The notes: generated by a model not told the origin, from the letters alone. Positions 1 to 8,862 are shown, numbered from the stretch's first letter. The stretch: 64,000 nt of DNA from Cupriavidus sp. AU9028 (GCF_019795295.1 NZ_JAIMCG010000010.1:1-64000), one strand, 5' to 3'. Made by a program: numbers and translations.

Positions 1-364
1 CCCCCCCCCGGCCGCGGGCGCGGGCCAGTGACCCGCCCCCCCCGCGGGTGTGCGCAACCCCCGCCCGGGGGGGGGGGGGGGGGGGGGCCCCCCCCCCCCC
101 CCCGCGGCCGCTGGCGTTCAGGCCGAGCAGCTCGCCTTCGTGCCAGACCAGGGCGAACAGGTCGCCGCCGATGCCGTTCTGCGTCGGCTCGACCACGGTC
201 AGCGCGATCGCCGTGGCGATGGCGCTGTCGATCGCGTTGCCGCCCGCATACAGCATGCGCAGGCCCGCCTGCGCCGCGAGCGGCTGGCTGGTGGAGACGA
301 CGTTGGACGCCAGCAGCGGCATCCGTTGGGACGGGTAGGGGAAGGACCAGTCAAATGGCAGCAT
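1..364 (-). CDS. Gamma-glutamyltransferase family protein, N-terminal part (gene broken by contig end)
   Basis: Reading leftward from an ATG at 364 gives about 87 residues beginning MLPFDWSFPYPSQRMPLLAS, followed by GGNAIDSAIATAIALTVVEP and NGIGGDLFALVW. This is the usual start of the large subunit of gamma-glutamyltransferases, Ntn hydrolases that cleave gamma-glutamyl amides. There is no signal peptide, so a cytoplasmic catabolic member is likely. The readable coding sequence stops near 104, where homopolymer runs begin; the rest of the gene, including the catalytic Thr, is missing. It starts 62 bases downstream of the stop of the ThDP enzyme on the same strand and is probably the last visible gene of the gabT operon. 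A second, complete family member lies at 10493-12112. Confidence 0.75.
   Translation of the reverse strand, partial: MLPFDWSFPYPSQRMPLLASNVVSTSQPLAAQAGLRMLYAGGNAIDSAIATAIALTVVEPTQNGIGGDLFALVWHEGELLGLNASGRGGGGGAPPPPPPRAGVAHTRGGGGSLARARGRGG
67..103. other. G21/C16 homopolymer block at the contig edge
   Basis: An unbroken run of 21 G (67-87) is followed by 16 C (88-103), and bases 1-66 are also almost pure G and C. It interrupts the gamma-glutamyltransferase reading frame. This looks like a sequencing or assembly artefact at a contig end, not a biological repeat. Confidence 0.7.
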
Positions 365-426
365 GGCGGACCTGGCTTGTGTCGTGAAAAAAAGGGGCGA
401 AGGGGTGCGGCGCAGGCTTGCGGCGC

Positions 427-1968
427 TCAGATATGGAGGTCGACAAGGAACGGGTCGGGCCGCGCGAAGCTGCCCTTCAGCAGGTCGGCAAGCTGCTCCA
501 GCGAGGTGGCCCGGGCCGCCTCGACGCCCATGCCGCTGGCGATCTGCACCCAGTCGATGTCCGGCGTGGACAGGTCAAGCATCCGCATGGCCGTCTCACC
601 CGGCGATGCGCCGACGCTCTTGTACTCGTTGATCAGGATGTTGTACTTGCGGTTGTTCAGCAGGATGGTGGTGCAGGGCAGGTTCTCGCGCGCCTGCGTC
701 CACAGCGACTGCAGCGAGTACATCGCCGAGCCGTCCGCCTGCAGGCTGATGACACGGCGCTGGCCGCCCGCGGCGATCGCCGCGCCGGTGGCGACCGGCA
801 GTCCATCGCCGATCGCGCCGCCGGCCAGATGCAGCCAGTCGTGCGTGGGCGCGGAATGGGTGAACTGGTAGAAGCTGCGCCCGTAGCTGATGCTCTCGTC
901 GGAAACGATGGCCTCATCCGGCATCAGCGCCGCCAGCGTCTGCGCGAGCCCTTCCGGCGTGATCGCGCCGGTCGCCGGCGCGGGGCGGGCGCCGGGATCC
1001 GGCATGGCGGCCGCCGGCGCATCGAGCGCCGCCACCAGCGCGGCCAGTGCCGCGGTCGCGTCCTGGTCCGGGCGGCACAGCGCATGCAGCTCGGTATGCG
1101 GCGCGGTTTGCCGCGACGGCTTGCCGGGATAGGCGAAGAACGCCACCGGCGGGATGGCGCCGACCAGCACGATATGGTCGAAGTCCTTCAGGAAGGCAAC
1201 CGCCTGGTCCGTGCTGTACGGAATGCGCTGCAGCGGCAGGCAACCGCGACCCCGCCGCAGATGCGAGGTAATGAAGTCCGCCCGCAGCGTGGCGCCGGTG
1301 GCCTGCGCCACGCGCCAGGCCAGCGCCTGGCCTTCGGCGAAGACGGCGTTACCGGCCAGCAAGATCAGCACGTTCTTCTTCGTCCGCAACACGCGCGCGG
1401 CGTTCTCGACCGCGAAAGGATCGGTGGAGGCCGGCGCCAGCGGCGGCAGCGCCTGCGCGACCACGCCGCCATCGTCCCAGCAGGTATCCGAGGGCAGGAT
1501 CAGCGTCGCAATCGTGCCGGGATAGGCGTTTGCCGCGTGCACCGCTGCCGCGCCATCCTTGCCCACGTCCTGCGCGCTGCCGGACGTGCGCACCCATGCG
1601 GACACCGACCGCGCCAGCCCATCGGTATCGCTGGTCAGCGGCGCATCGTATTGACGGTGCCAGCTCGCCTGGTCGCCCACCAGATTGACGATGCCGCTGC
1701 GGGCACGGCGGGCGTTATGCAGGTTGCCCAGTCCGTTGGCGAGGCCCGGGCCGCAATGCAGCAGTGTGCAGGCACTCTTGCGCGCGATGCGGAAATAGCC
1801 GTCCGCCATGCCGGTGACGACGTTCTCCTGCAGGCCAAGCACGCAGCGCATGCCGGGCGTCTCGTCCAGCGCCGCGACGAAGTGCATCTCGCTGGTGCCG
1901 GGATTGGCAAAACAGGTATCGACGCCCGCGGCGAGCAGCGTCTTGACCAGGCTGGTGGCTCCGTTCAT
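427..1968 (-). CDS. Thiamine-diphosphate-dependent enzyme, acetolactate synthase/benzoylformate decarboxylase-like
   Basis: The 513-residue protein has the three-domain layout of the acetolactate synthase/2-oxoacid decarboxylase superfamily. The N-terminal pyrimidine-binding domain has a conserved Glu at about residue 48 (LGLQENVVTGMADGYFR). The C-terminal pyrophosphate-binding domain has an ADGSAMYSLQSLWT...LLNN motif, with Ala in place of the first Gly of the usual GDG. The family decarboxylates or carboligates 2-oxoacids; the substrate here cannot be read from the sequence. It follows gabD by 29 bases on the same strand, so a role in C4 or GABA-derived carbon metabolism is a reasonable inference. 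The ATG at 1968 is preceded by GAGAGA. It might equally be annotated as a large-subunit-like acetolactate synthase; no small subunit is nearby. Confidence 0.85.
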   Translation of the reverse strand: MNGATSLVKTLLAAGVDTCFANPGTSEMHFVAALDETPGMRCVLGLQENVVTGMADGYFRIARKSACTLLHCGPGLANGLGNLHNARRARSGIVNLVGDQASWHRQYDAPLTSDTDGLARSVSAWVRTSGSAQDVGKDGAAAVHAANAYPGTIATLILPSDTCWDDGGVVAQALPPLAPASTDPFAVENAARVLRTKKNVLILLAGNAVFAEGQALAWRVAQATGATLRADFITSHLRRGRGCLPLQRIPYSTDQAVAFLKDFDHIVLVGAIPPVAFFAYPGKPSRQTAPHTELHALCRPDQDATAALAALVAALDAPAAAMPDPGARPAPATGAITPEGLAQTLAALMPDEAIVSDESISYGRSFYQFTHSAPTHDWLHLAGGAIGDGLPVATGAAIAAGGQRRVISLQADGSAMYSLQSLWTQARENLPCTTILLNNRKYNILINEYKSVGASPGETAMRMLDLSTPDIDWVQIASGMGVEAARATSLEQLADLLKGSFARPDPFLVDLHI

Positions 1969-1997
1969 GGATCTCTCTCGTGCCGTGCGTTGCCGGC

Positions 1998-3428
1998 TCA
2001 GACGCGCAGCTGGGTGACGAACTTGGTGTTCAGGTACGGCTCCATCGCTTCGGCGCCGCCCTCGGAACCGTAGCCCGAGTCCTTCACCCCGCCAAATGGA
2101 ACCTCGGGCAACGCCAGGCCATGATGGTTGATCGACAGCATGCCGCACTCGAGCGCCGCGGTCAGATCGCCGGCGATCCTTGCCGAGCTGGTATAGGCGT
2201 AGGCCGCAAGGCCGAACGGCAGCCGGTTGGCTTCCTTCACCACCTCGTCGAAGTCCTGGAACCGCACGATCGGCGCGACCGGCCCGAACGGCTCCTCGTG
2301 CAGGATCGCGGCATCGGCCGGCACATCGACCAGCACGGTGGGTTCGAAGAAATTGCCCGGACCGTGCAGCCGCTTGCCGCCGATGGCCACCGTCGCGCCC
2401 TTGGCGACGGCATCGGCTACCAGCCGCTCCATCGCCGCCACCCGGCGCGGGTTGGCCAGCGGTCCCATGGTCGTGCCTTCGTCCAGGCCGTTGCCGACGC
2501 GGATCTTGCCGGCCTCCTGCACGAAGACCTCGACGAAGCGGTCGTAGCTGGCGTCCTGCACCAGGAAGCGGGTTGGCGAGACGCAGACCTGCCCGGCATT
2601 GCGGAACTTCGCCGCGGCCAGCAGCTTCGCGGCGCGTTCGACATCGGCATCGTCGAACACGATGGCCGGCGCATGGCCGCCCAGCTCCATCGTCACGCGC
2701 TTCATGTGCTGGCCGGCTTGTGCGGCCAGCAGCTTGCCGACCTCGGTCGAGCCGGTGAAGGTCACCTTGCGCACCGTGGGGTGCGCGATCAGGTAGGAGG
2801 AAATGTCGGCCGGATTGCCGAACACCAGATTGACCACGCCAGCCGGCACGCCGGCATCGACGTAGGCGCGAATCAGTTCGGCGCAGCTGGCCGGGGTTTC
2901 TTCCGGACCTTTGAGGATCACGGAGCAGCCGGATGCCAGTGCCGCCGACACCTTGCGTACCGCCTGGTTGATCGGGAAGTTCCAGGGCGTGAAGGCGGCG
3001 ACCACGCCAACCGGCTCGCGCACCACCATCTGGGTGACCTCGCGCGAGCGCGAGGGGATCAGCCGGCCGTAGGTACGCTTGCCTTCCTCGGCGAACCACT
3101 CGATCAGGTCGCCCGCAGCCAGCGTCTCGGCCTGCGCCTCGGCGAGCGGCTTGCCTTGTTCCAGCGTCATCAGCGTGGCGATCTCCGGCGCGCGCTGGCG
3201 AATCAGCGTCGCCGCCTTGCGCAGGATCCGGCAGCGCTCATGAGCGGCGACATCGCGCCACAGCCGGAAGCCGTCTTGCGCCGCGGCGATCGCCGCATCC
3301 AGGTCCGCGCGCCCGGCGTGGGCCACGGTGGCCAGGGTGCCCCCAGTCGCGGGGTTCAGTACCGGAATGGCGGTGCCGTTGCCATCGCGCCACTGTCCGT
3401 TGATGAGCAGCTTGATATCGGGGTACAT
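1998..3428 (-). CDS. gabD: NAD(P)-dependent succinate-semialdehyde dehydrogenase-type aldehyde dehydrogenase
   Basis: The 476-residue protein is a full-length class I/II aldehyde dehydrogenase. Visible residues are Asn150 (TPWNFP), Lys173 (ILKGPEETP), the general base Glu248 (MELGGHAP) and the nucleophile Cys282 ([12 protein letters not shown]). It oxidises an aldehyde to the acid through a thiohemiacetal; next to gabT, the expected substrate is succinate semialdehyde, giving succinate for the TCA cycle. The ATG at 3428 lies two bases after the gabT stop codon, so the two are almost certainly cotranscribed and possibly coupled. Related enzymes acting on other semialdehydes (for example glutarate semialdehyde) cannot be excluded. 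Confidence 0.9.
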   Translation of the reverse strand: MYPDIKLLINGQWRDGNGTAIPVLNPATGGTLATVAHAGRADLDAAIAAAQDGFRLWRDVAAHERCRILRKAATLIRQRAPEIATLMTLEQGKPLAEAQAETLAAGDLIEWFAEEGKRTYGRLIPSRSREVTQMVVREPVGVVAAFTPWNFPINQAVRKVSAALASGCSVILKGPEETPASCAELIRAYVDAGVPAGVVNLVFGNPADISSYLIAHPTVRKVTFTGSTEVGKLLAAQAGQHMKRVTMELGGHAPAIVFDDADVERAAKLLAAAKFRNAGQVCVSPTRFLVQDASYDRFVEVFVQEAGKIRVGNGLDEGTTMGPLANPRRVAAMERLVADAVAKGATVAIGGKRLHGPGNFFEPTVLVDVPADAAILHEEPFGPVAPIVRFQDFDEVVKEANRLPFGLAAYAYTSSARIAGDLTAALECGMLSINHHGLALPEVPFGGVKDSGYGSEGGAEAMEPYLNTKFVTQLRV

Positions 3429-3430
3429 GG

Positions 3431-4720
3431 TTATCCCAGGCAGACTTCGCGAACCGACGCCTCCAGCAGCGCCAGGCCTTCCTCGAACACGCTGTCGGAG
3501 ATGGTCAGCGGGAACAGGAAGCGCACCACGTTGCCGTTGACGCCGCAGGCGAGCAGCAGCAGGCCCTTGTCCAGCGCGCACTGCTGGATGCGCTTGACCA
3601 GCTCGGCCGCGGGAGCGCCGGTTGCCGGGTCGGCCAGCTCCATCGCCACCATGGCGCCGAGCGAGCGTACCTCCTGGATATGCGGCACCGCCTTCTTCAA
3701 CGCCTTCAGGCGGGTGACCATGGCCTCGCCCAGTGCGTTGGCACGCTCGACCAGACCCTCCTGCTCGATCACCTCGATGACGGCAAGCGCCGCCGCCACG
3801 GCGATCGGGCTGCCCGCGTAGGTACCGCCCAGCCCGCCGGGTGCGGGCGCGTTCATCAGCGCGGCCCGGCCGGTCAGTGCCGACAGGGGGAAGCCGCCCG
3901 CCAGGCTCTTGGCCATGGTGATCAGGTCGGCCTCGACGGGGTAGTGTTCGAGCGCGAACAGCTTGCCGGTACGGGCGAAGCCGGTCTGTACCTCGTCGAC
4001 AATCAGCAGGATGCCGTGCTCGTCGCAGATCTTGCGCAGCCGAACCAGCAGTTCCGGCGGCGCGACATAGAAGCCGCCCTCGCCCTGCACCAGCTCGATG
4101 ATGATGCCGGCGATCCGCTGCGGATCGACATCGGCACGGAACAGGTGCTCCAGTGCCTTGATGCTGTCTTCCACGCTGACGCCGAGCGTCGGCGCGGGGT
4201 AGGGCACGTGCCAGACGTCGCCGCCAACGGCGCCGAAGCCGGCCTTGTACGGCTTCACCTTGCCCGTCAGGGCCATGCCCATCATGGTGCGGCCGTGGAA
4301 GGCGCCGGAGAAGGCGATCATCGCCGAGCGGCCCGTGGCGGCGCGGGCGACCTTCACCGCGTTCTCGACCGCTTCGGCACCCGTGGTGAACAGCGCGGTG
4401 CGCTTGTCGAAGGCGCCTGGCGTCAGCGCGTTGAGCCGCTCGCACAGCGCCACGTAGCCCTCGTACGGGGTCACCTGGAAGCAGGTGTGATGGAACAGGT
4501 CCAGCTGCTTCCTGACCGCCTCGATGATCTTCGGGTGGCGGTGTCCCGTGGCCAGCACGGCGATACCCCCGGCGAAATCGACCAGACGCCGTCCGTCGAC
4601 ATCCCAGATCTCCGCGTTCTGCGCGCGTTGCACAAAGCGGTCGGTCTGCACGGCGACGCCCGGCGGGCAGGCGGCTTGACGGCGGCGTTCGAGAGCGGTG
4701 GCGTGTTCGTTTGTCGGCAT
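3431..4720 (-). CDS. gabT: 4-aminobutyrate aminotransferase
   Basis: The 429-residue protein is a PLP-dependent class III (fold type I) aminotransferase. It shows the PLP phosphate-binding [15 protein letters not shown] segment, Asp242 in [16 protein letters not shown] that pairs with the PLP ring nitrogen, and the Schiff-base Lys271 in [17 protein letters not shown]. It transfers the amino group of GABA to 2-oxoglutarate, making succinate semialdehyde and glutamate. It is first in a minus-strand operon with gabD, the ThDP enzyme and the gamma-glutamyltransferase, and divergent from an XRE-cupin regulator. A perfect inverted repeat lies about 70 bases upstream of its ATG. 5-Aminovalerate is a possible alternative substrate. 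Confidence 0.93.
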   Translation of the reverse strand: MPTNEHATALERRRQAACPPGVAVQTDRFVQRAQNAEIWDVDGRRLVDFAGGIAVLATGHRHPKIIEAVRKQLDLFHHTCFQVTPYEGYVALCERLNALTPGAFDKRTALFTTGAEAVENAVKVARAATGRSAMIAFSGAFHGRTMMGMALTGKVKPYKAGFGAVGGDVWHVPYPAPTLGVSVEDSIKALEHLFRADVDPQRIAGIIIELVQGEGGFYVAPPELLVRLRKICDEHGILLIVDEVQTGFARTGKLFALEHYPVEADLITMAKSLAGGFPLSALTGRAALMNAPAPGGLGGTYAGSPIAVAAALAVIEVIEQEGLVERANALGEAMVTRLKALKKAVPHIQEVRSLGAMVAMELADPATGAPAAELVKRIQQCALDKGLLLLACGVNGNVVRFLFPLTISDSVFEEGLALLEASVREVCLG

Positions 4721-4789
4721 GATGGTCGGCTGTCGAAGAAGGGCGTCCCGGGACGTCCGGGCCGCGTGGAGCACGACTCTACTATTGCC

Positions 4790-4815
4790 GTGAAAAAACG
4801 CAAGTTGTTTTTCAC
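4790..4815. promoter_or_regulatory. Inverted-repeat operator copy 1, upstream of gabT
   Basis: GTGAAAAA (4790-4797) and TTTTTCAC (4808-4815) are perfect 8-base inverted arms separated by 10 bases, in the divergent region between gabT and the XRE-cupin regulator. The same arms with the same spacing recur at 5916-5941 with one mismatch. The arrangement suits a dimeric HTH regulator, and the adjacent regulator is the obvious candidate. No binding data are available. Confidence 0.65.
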
Positions 4816-4957
4816 AAAGATGAATCGAGGCGGCCGCTGCCCTCCTGCCCACCCTGGACGCGGTGACGCGACGGTCGGGCGTGGCCGCGTTGGGCGTGAG
4901 GTAGAATCCGCCTTCATCCTGATGAAGACCCGCTGGACGGGTCGTCGATACGGCGTC

Positions 4958-5635
4958 ATGAAAAGCGTCCAGACCAAAGGCAAGAAGAGCCCATCCCCCA
5001 GGGCACCGGCGGCAACCAGCAAGCGCCCGGTGAAGAAGCGCGCCGCCGCACCCGTGGCGCCGGCGGCGGCACCGGAAACGCCGCTGAGCTGGATTGGCGA
5101 GGAAATCAAGAGTCTGCGCAAGGCGAAGGGCATGTCCCTGCAGGAGCTGTCGCAAGGGTGCGGCAAGTCCATCGGCTTCCTGAGCCAGGTCGAACGCGGG
5201 CTGAGCGTGCCGTCCATCAGCGACCTGCATGGCATTGCCCATGTGCTGGGGGTGCAGATCGGCTGGTTCTTCCCGCAAGGCGAGTTCGCCGATCCGATGG
5301 AGCGCACCGTAATCGTTCGCAAGGCGCAGCGTCGGCAGCTGACCTTCGCCTCCGGCATTGCCGACTATCTGCTGTCGCCCAACCTTAGCGGACCGCTGGA
5401 GCTGCTGTGGTCCGTGATGGAACCCGGCGCGGACAGCGGTTCGGCCTACCATCATTCCGGCGACGAGGCCGGTGTCCTGATTCGCGGCGAGCTCGAACTG
5501 TGGGTGGGCGACCAGCACTACGTGCTCGGCGAAGGGGACAGCTTCAGCTTCCCCAGCGGCACGCCGCACCGCTATCGCAACCCGGGCAGCATCAACGCAG
5601 AGCTGGTCTGGGTCGTCACCCCGCCGTCCTACTGA
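4958..5635 (+). CDS. XRE-family transcriptional regulator with C-terminal cupin domain (PuuR-like architecture)
   Basis: The protein of about 225 residues starts with a Lys/Ala/Pro-rich basic tail (residues 1-45). Next comes an HTH_3 domain (IGEEIKSLRKAKGMSLQELS...GFLSQVERGLSVPSIS) and a C-terminal cupin (HHSGDEAGVLIRGELELWVG, GDSFSFPSGTPHRYRNPG) that should bind a small ligand. This HTH-plus-cupin layout is that of PuuR, which controls putrescine-to-GABA breakdown, and it fits the divergent gabT operon. Two copies of one inverted repeat, upstream of gabT and of the next Bug receptor, are its likely operators. The start is uncertain: an in-frame ATG at 4922 would add 12 residues, and neither start has a strong ribosome-binding site. 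Confidence 0.85.
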   Translation: MKSVQTKGKKSPSPRAPAATSKRPVKKRAAAPVAPAAAPETPLSWIGEEIKSLRKAKGMSLQELSQGCGKSIGFLSQVERGLSVPSISDLHGIAHVLGVQIGWFFPQGEFADPMERTVIVRKAQRRQLTFASGIADYLLSPNLSGPLELLWSVMEPGADSGSAYHHSGDEAGVLIRGELELWVGDQHYVLGEGDSFSFPSGTPHRYRNPGSINAELVWVVTPPSY

Positions 5636-6120
5636 CGCACGCGATCCCCTGGCCGGGCCGCAGGTAGCCCGGGCAGCCGCTTCGTTCCGTCGCCCCTTCG
5701 TTCCCCTTCTTTACTCTTCTCTTCGCCACGGCTCGACGCGGCCCTCCCGCAAGGGCTGCCGCGGTCGTCCGTGCTCGCACTCGCTCCCGCACGCAGCCAC
5801 CCGCAACCGCCCGCTTGGGCAGCCCTGTTTCGGCGCGTGGCTCCCCCGAAGCCGCACGGTAATGGTGCCCGCGATGCCTCATCCGGGTGAAAACACCTAC
5901 TGTACTTTCGGGTTCGTGAAAAATAACATGCAGTTTTTCAGTGGCATGTAAGTTGCTGAACGAGATGGCTGCCATCGCTTCTGCGCGTGCCTTGCCGGGC
6001 AGGGCGGGAAGACGCAGCGACGGCCCAGTCCCAGGACTGGGAATGTCGGGACGGAAGCTTCACGCTGCCTGTCGAACGCTGCTCAACGTCTGGCCGCCCT
6101 GGTCCCGAGTCTGAAACCCT
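5636..6120. other. 485-base gene-free region between the regulator and the Bug receptor
   Basis: No coding sequence is supported here. The proximal part is GC-rich with no clear repeat. The distal part has an AT-rich patch at 5888-5955 that contains the second operator copy. The leader between that site and the receptor ATG is about 180 bases, so the transcript probably has a sizeable 5' untranslated region. Confidence 0.6.
5916..5941. promoter_or_regulatory. Inverted-repeat operator copy 2, upstream of the Bug receptor gene
   Basis: GTGAAAAA (5916-5923), 10 bases, then TTTTTCAG (5934-5941). Left arm, spacing and right arm match the site at 4790-4815 apart from the final base. It lies 180 bases upstream of the receptor start, in an AT-rich patch typical of a promoter. 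Confidence 0.6.
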
Positions 6121-7116
6121 ATGGTGCGTTGCATGACCCGAAGCCTTATCAAATCCCTCTCCGTAGTGGGCGCCATGCTGCTGGCGCTGGTTGCCAATGT
6201 GCAGGCCCAAACCAATGACAAATGGCCGACCCGGCCCATCCGCGTGGTGGTGCCGTTCCCGGCTGGCGGCGGCACGGACAGCGTCGCGCGCTTCCTTGGC
6301 GAGAAGATGGCCACGGAACTCAATGCGTCCGTGTTGATCGAGAACCGTCCGGGCGCCGGCGGCATCATCGGCGCGCAGAACGCGGCCAGCGCACCGGCGG
6401 ACGGCTACACCGTCTTCATCGGCTCCAACAGCACGCTGGTGACCAACCGGTATCTCTATAACAAGCTGCCGTACGACCCCGACAGCCTCGCCCCGATCGG
6501 CCTGATCGGCGTGCAGCCGCTGGTCGTGGTGATCAACAATGCGCTGCCCGTCAAGACGCTGGGCGAACTCGTGGCGTACGCCAAGGCCAATCCCGGCAAG
6601 CTGAACTACGCCTCGTTCGGCGCCGGCACCACCTCGCATCTGGCCGCCGAAATGTTCAAGCAGGCGGCGGGGATCGACATGGTGCACGTGCCGTTCAAGG
6701 GCGCCGCCGAGGCGATTCCGGCGCTGCTGGGCGGGTCGGTGTCCGTCTACTTCGATACCATCGTGTCGAGCCTGCCCCATATCAAGGCCGGCAAGATGCG
6801 GGCGCTGGCGGTCACTACCGCCAACCGCTCGGCAGTACTTCCGGATCTGCCGACCATCGCCGAGCAGGGATATCCGAAGTACGAGATGTTCCCCTGGTAC
6901 GGCCTGACCGTGCACAAGTCCACCCCGAAGGACATCCAGGCGAAGCTCGGCGCCGCCCTGGCCAAAAGCCTGGCCGACCCCGACCTGCGCAAGCGTCTGA
7001 CCGAGACCGGCACCGAGGTCAGGTACGCCGATACCGCGGAATTCACCAGGCTGATCCAGTCCGACGGCGGCAAGACCGAGCGCCTGATCAAGACCGCCGG
7101 TATCTCCATCCAGTAA
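6121..7116 (+). CDS. Bug/TctC-family tripartite tricarboxylate transporter substrate-binding protein
   Basis: The protein of about 331 residues has a Sec signal peptide ending near residue 30 (LLALVANVQAQ). It then shows the hallmark Bug sequences WPTRPIRVVVPFPAGGGTDSVAR, a NRPGAGGIIGAQNAA loop and the HVPFKGAAEAIPALLGG segment. These periplasmic Venus-flytrap proteins bind carboxylates or amides and feed or sense them. No TctA or TctB membrane gene is in the window, so it is an orphan receptor. A second in-frame ATG at 6133 (MTRSLIKSL) is an equally good start. It is preceded by a copy of the putative gab operator, so its ligand may be GABA-related. The next gene downstream is a broken aldolase. 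Confidence 0.9.
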   Translation: MVRCMTRSLIKSLSVVGAMLLALVANVQAQTNDKWPTRPIRVVVPFPAGGGTDSVARFLGEKMATELNASVLIENRPGAGGIIGAQNAASAPADGYTVFIGSNSTLVTNRYLYNKLPYDPDSLAPIGLIGVQPLVVVINNALPVKTLGELVAYAKANPGKLNYASFGAGTTSHLAAEMFKQAAGIDMVHVPFKGAAEAIPALLGGSVSVYFDTIVSSLPHIKAGKMRALAVTTANRSAVLPDLPTIAEQGYPKYEMFPWYGLTVHKSTPKDIQAKLGAALAKSLADPDLRKRLTETGTEVRYADTAEFTRLIQSDGGKTERLIKTAGISIQ

Positions 7117-7182
7117 TCGCGGGGGCAGCCGGCATCCGCAGCGGTCGCATCGCCTGCCGCCGGCCTGCTACCTGGAAGGGGA

Positions 7183-7431
7183 ATGGCTTTGCAACAGGCA
7201 TTCATCTACCCGGACGTCAAGGACCGGGTCAGTGCCGAGGAGTGGCAGCAGCGGGTCGCGCTGGCGGCCTGCTATCGGCTCCTCGCGCACTACCGCATGA
7301 CTGGTGCGGGATCTCGGCACCCACAAGGCAATGATCCTGCGCACCCACGGGCTGTTGACCGCGGGCGGGACGGAGCGGGAAGCCTTCGACCTGATGTATT
7401 AGCTGGAGCGCGCCGGTCAGGCGCAAATCGC
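7183..7431 (+). pseudogene. Class II aldolase/adducin-family remnant
   Basis: An ATG with a good GGAAGGGG ribosome-binding site opens a frame reading VALAACYRLLAHYRM, the usual N-terminus of a class II aldolase/adducin domain. The sequence then jumps, one frame over, to DLGTHKAMILRTHGLLTAGG, which matches the C-terminal part of that family. It then hits an in-frame TAG at 7400 before LERAGQAQIAQG. About 110 middle residues, including the metal-binding histidines, are missing. It is therefore a gene broken by an internal deletion, a frameshift and a nonsense mutation, and its tail abuts the NIPSNAP gene on the other strand. Confidence 0.75.
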
Positions 7432-7749
7432 TCAGGGCGTGAAGAACGACACCGGCGTCATCAACCGGTTCTCCTGGCTGATCAGATAGCCCGCGTCCGC
7501 GCTCAGCTTCAGGTAGTCGCGCCACGCCGGGTCGTTCTGCAGCGCCTGGCGCTTTGCCTCGCGATCAGCCGCGCTGTCATAGACCCAGATGTGCATGTAA
7601 CTGTTGACATTGCCGGTCTCGGTCTGCAGATAGGCCAGCGGCTTGCCCAGGTGCCGGCTCTGGATCGCGAAGCCGTGCTCGGCGTACAGTGCCAAGTGCT
7701 TCTTGATGGTGCCCGGGCGGCAGGTGTAGGTGCGAACGTCGTACAGCAT
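7432..7749 (-). CDS. NIPSNAP-family protein
   Basis: The 105-residue protein begins MLYDVRTYTCRPGTIKKHLA and contains a YMHIWVYDSAADREAKRQAL...WRDYL segment, the typical dimeric alpha/beta-barrel NIPSNAP pattern. Family members in beta- and gammaproteobacteria accompany catabolic genes, but no reaction is established. It starts 61 bases after the stop of a Bug receptor on the same strand and is probably cotranscribed. Its stop codon abuts the broken aldolase gene on the other strand. Confidence 0.85.
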   Translation of the reverse strand: MLYDVRTYTCRPGTIKKHLALYAEHGFAIQSRHLGKPLAYLQTETGNVNSYMHIWVYDSAADREAKRQALQNDPAWRDYLKLSADAGYLISQENRLMTPVSFFTP

Positions 7750-7810
7750 GCGGTTTCCTTGATGAAGAGCGAGTGGGTAAATGAATGCGGCGGGGCCTGT
7801 TTCGCGCGAC

Positions 7811-8785
7811 CTATTCCGCGGTGGCGCCTGACTGCTTGACCAGCTGTGCCCAGCGCGCGACCTCCTGCGTGACATACTTCTGGAACGCGGCCTGATCATC
7901 GCCGACCGGGTCCGCGCCCAGCCCCTTGAGCCGTTCCTTGACCGCCGGATCGGCGACGCTCTGGACGATTGCCTGCGACAGCTTCTCGATTGCGGCCGAA
8001 GGAGTGCCAGCCGGCGCGAACAGGCCGAACCACGAGCGCGCGGTCATCGCCGGGAACGGTGTTTCCGAGAACGCGGGTACGTCGGGCAGGGCGGCGTGGC
8101 GCTGGATTCCCGTCACCGCCAGCGCCTTGAGCTTGCCGGCCTGCACTTGCGCGAGGACCTCCGGCAGGTTGGCGAACATGACCTGCACCTGGCCGCCCAT
8201 CACATCGTTCAGGGCCTGCGCGCCGCCCTTGTAGGGAACGTGCGTCATCCTGGCGCCCGCCAGCGTACCGAATTGCTCGCCGGCCAGATGGGAAGCGGTG
8301 CCGGTACCGCCCGAGGCGTAATTGACGCGACCGGCGTTCGCCTTGGTGTAGGTCGCGAGTTCGCTCGCCGACTTGACCGGCACGGAAGGATTGACGACCA
8401 GCAGCAGCGGCACCGACGCCAGGTTGGACAGTCCGACGAAATCGCGCGTGAGGCTGTAGCCCAGCTTTTGATAGAGCGAGGCGTTGATTGCGTGGCTCGA
8501 CGTTGCCATCAGCAAGGTGTAGCCATCGGGCTCGGCCCGCGCGGCGGTGACCGCGCCGATATTGCCATTGCCGCCCGCCTTGTTTTCCACGACGATCGAT
8601 TGGCCAAGCCGCGTCGACATGGCCTGCGCGACGGTGCGCGCGATGACATCGGTGGCCCCGCCCGCGGCGAACGGCACGATGATGCGCAATGGATGATCCG
8701 GGTACTCCGCCATGGCATGAAGCGTCGTCAGGCCCAACGCGGCGGCCACGGCAAGCCTCCGCAATCGCGCGATTGCTTTTTGCAT
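7811..8785 (-). CDS. Bug/TctC-family tricarboxylate transporter substrate-binding protein
   Basis: The 324-residue periplasmic receptor has a signal peptide cleaved near AMAEYPD and the family segments YPDHPLRIIVPFAAGGATDV, VVENKAGGNGNIGA and HVPYKGGAQALNDVMGG. An AGGAGA ribosome-binding site precedes the ATG at 8785. It is transcribed ahead of the NIPSNAP gene and downstream of an AraC regulator, separated from that regulator by a palindromic repeat. No membrane partner genes are present, and the ligand is unknown. Confidence 0.9.
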   Translation of the reverse strand: MQKAIARLRRLAVAAALGLTTLHAMAEYPDHPLRIIVPFAAGGATDVIARTVAQAMSTRLGQSIVVENKAGGNGNIGAVTAARAEPDGYTLLMATSSHAINASLYQKLGYSLTRDFVGLSNLASVPLLLVVNPSVPVKSASELATYTKANAGRVNYASGGTGTASHLAGEQFGTLAGARMTHVPYKGGAQALNDVMGGQVQVMFANLPEVLAQVQAGKLKALAVTGIQRHAALPDVPAFSETPFPAMTARSWFGLFAPAGTPSAAIEKLSQAIVQSVADPAVKERLKGLGADPVGDDQAAFQKYVTQEVARWAQLVKQSGATAE

Positions 8786-8862
8786 GTCTGTCTCCTGTGC
8801 CTGTGTGATGGCTTTTGTTGTCTTTTGGCTTGACCGAACACCGCAACGCCGGGGCGAGTTTG

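Noticed and set aside
384-391. Single GTGAAAAA half-site between the ThDP enzyme and the truncated gamma-glutamyltransferase
   Set aside because: The inverted right arm is absent at the expected spacing (402-409), so it does not qualify as a third operator.
427-4445. Extended frames that join the ThDP enzyme, gabD and gabT into larger proteins
   Set aside because: The joined parts upstream of each true start have no similarity, and each gene has its own start and family-length protein. The fusions arise only because stop codons are scarce in GC-rich DNA.
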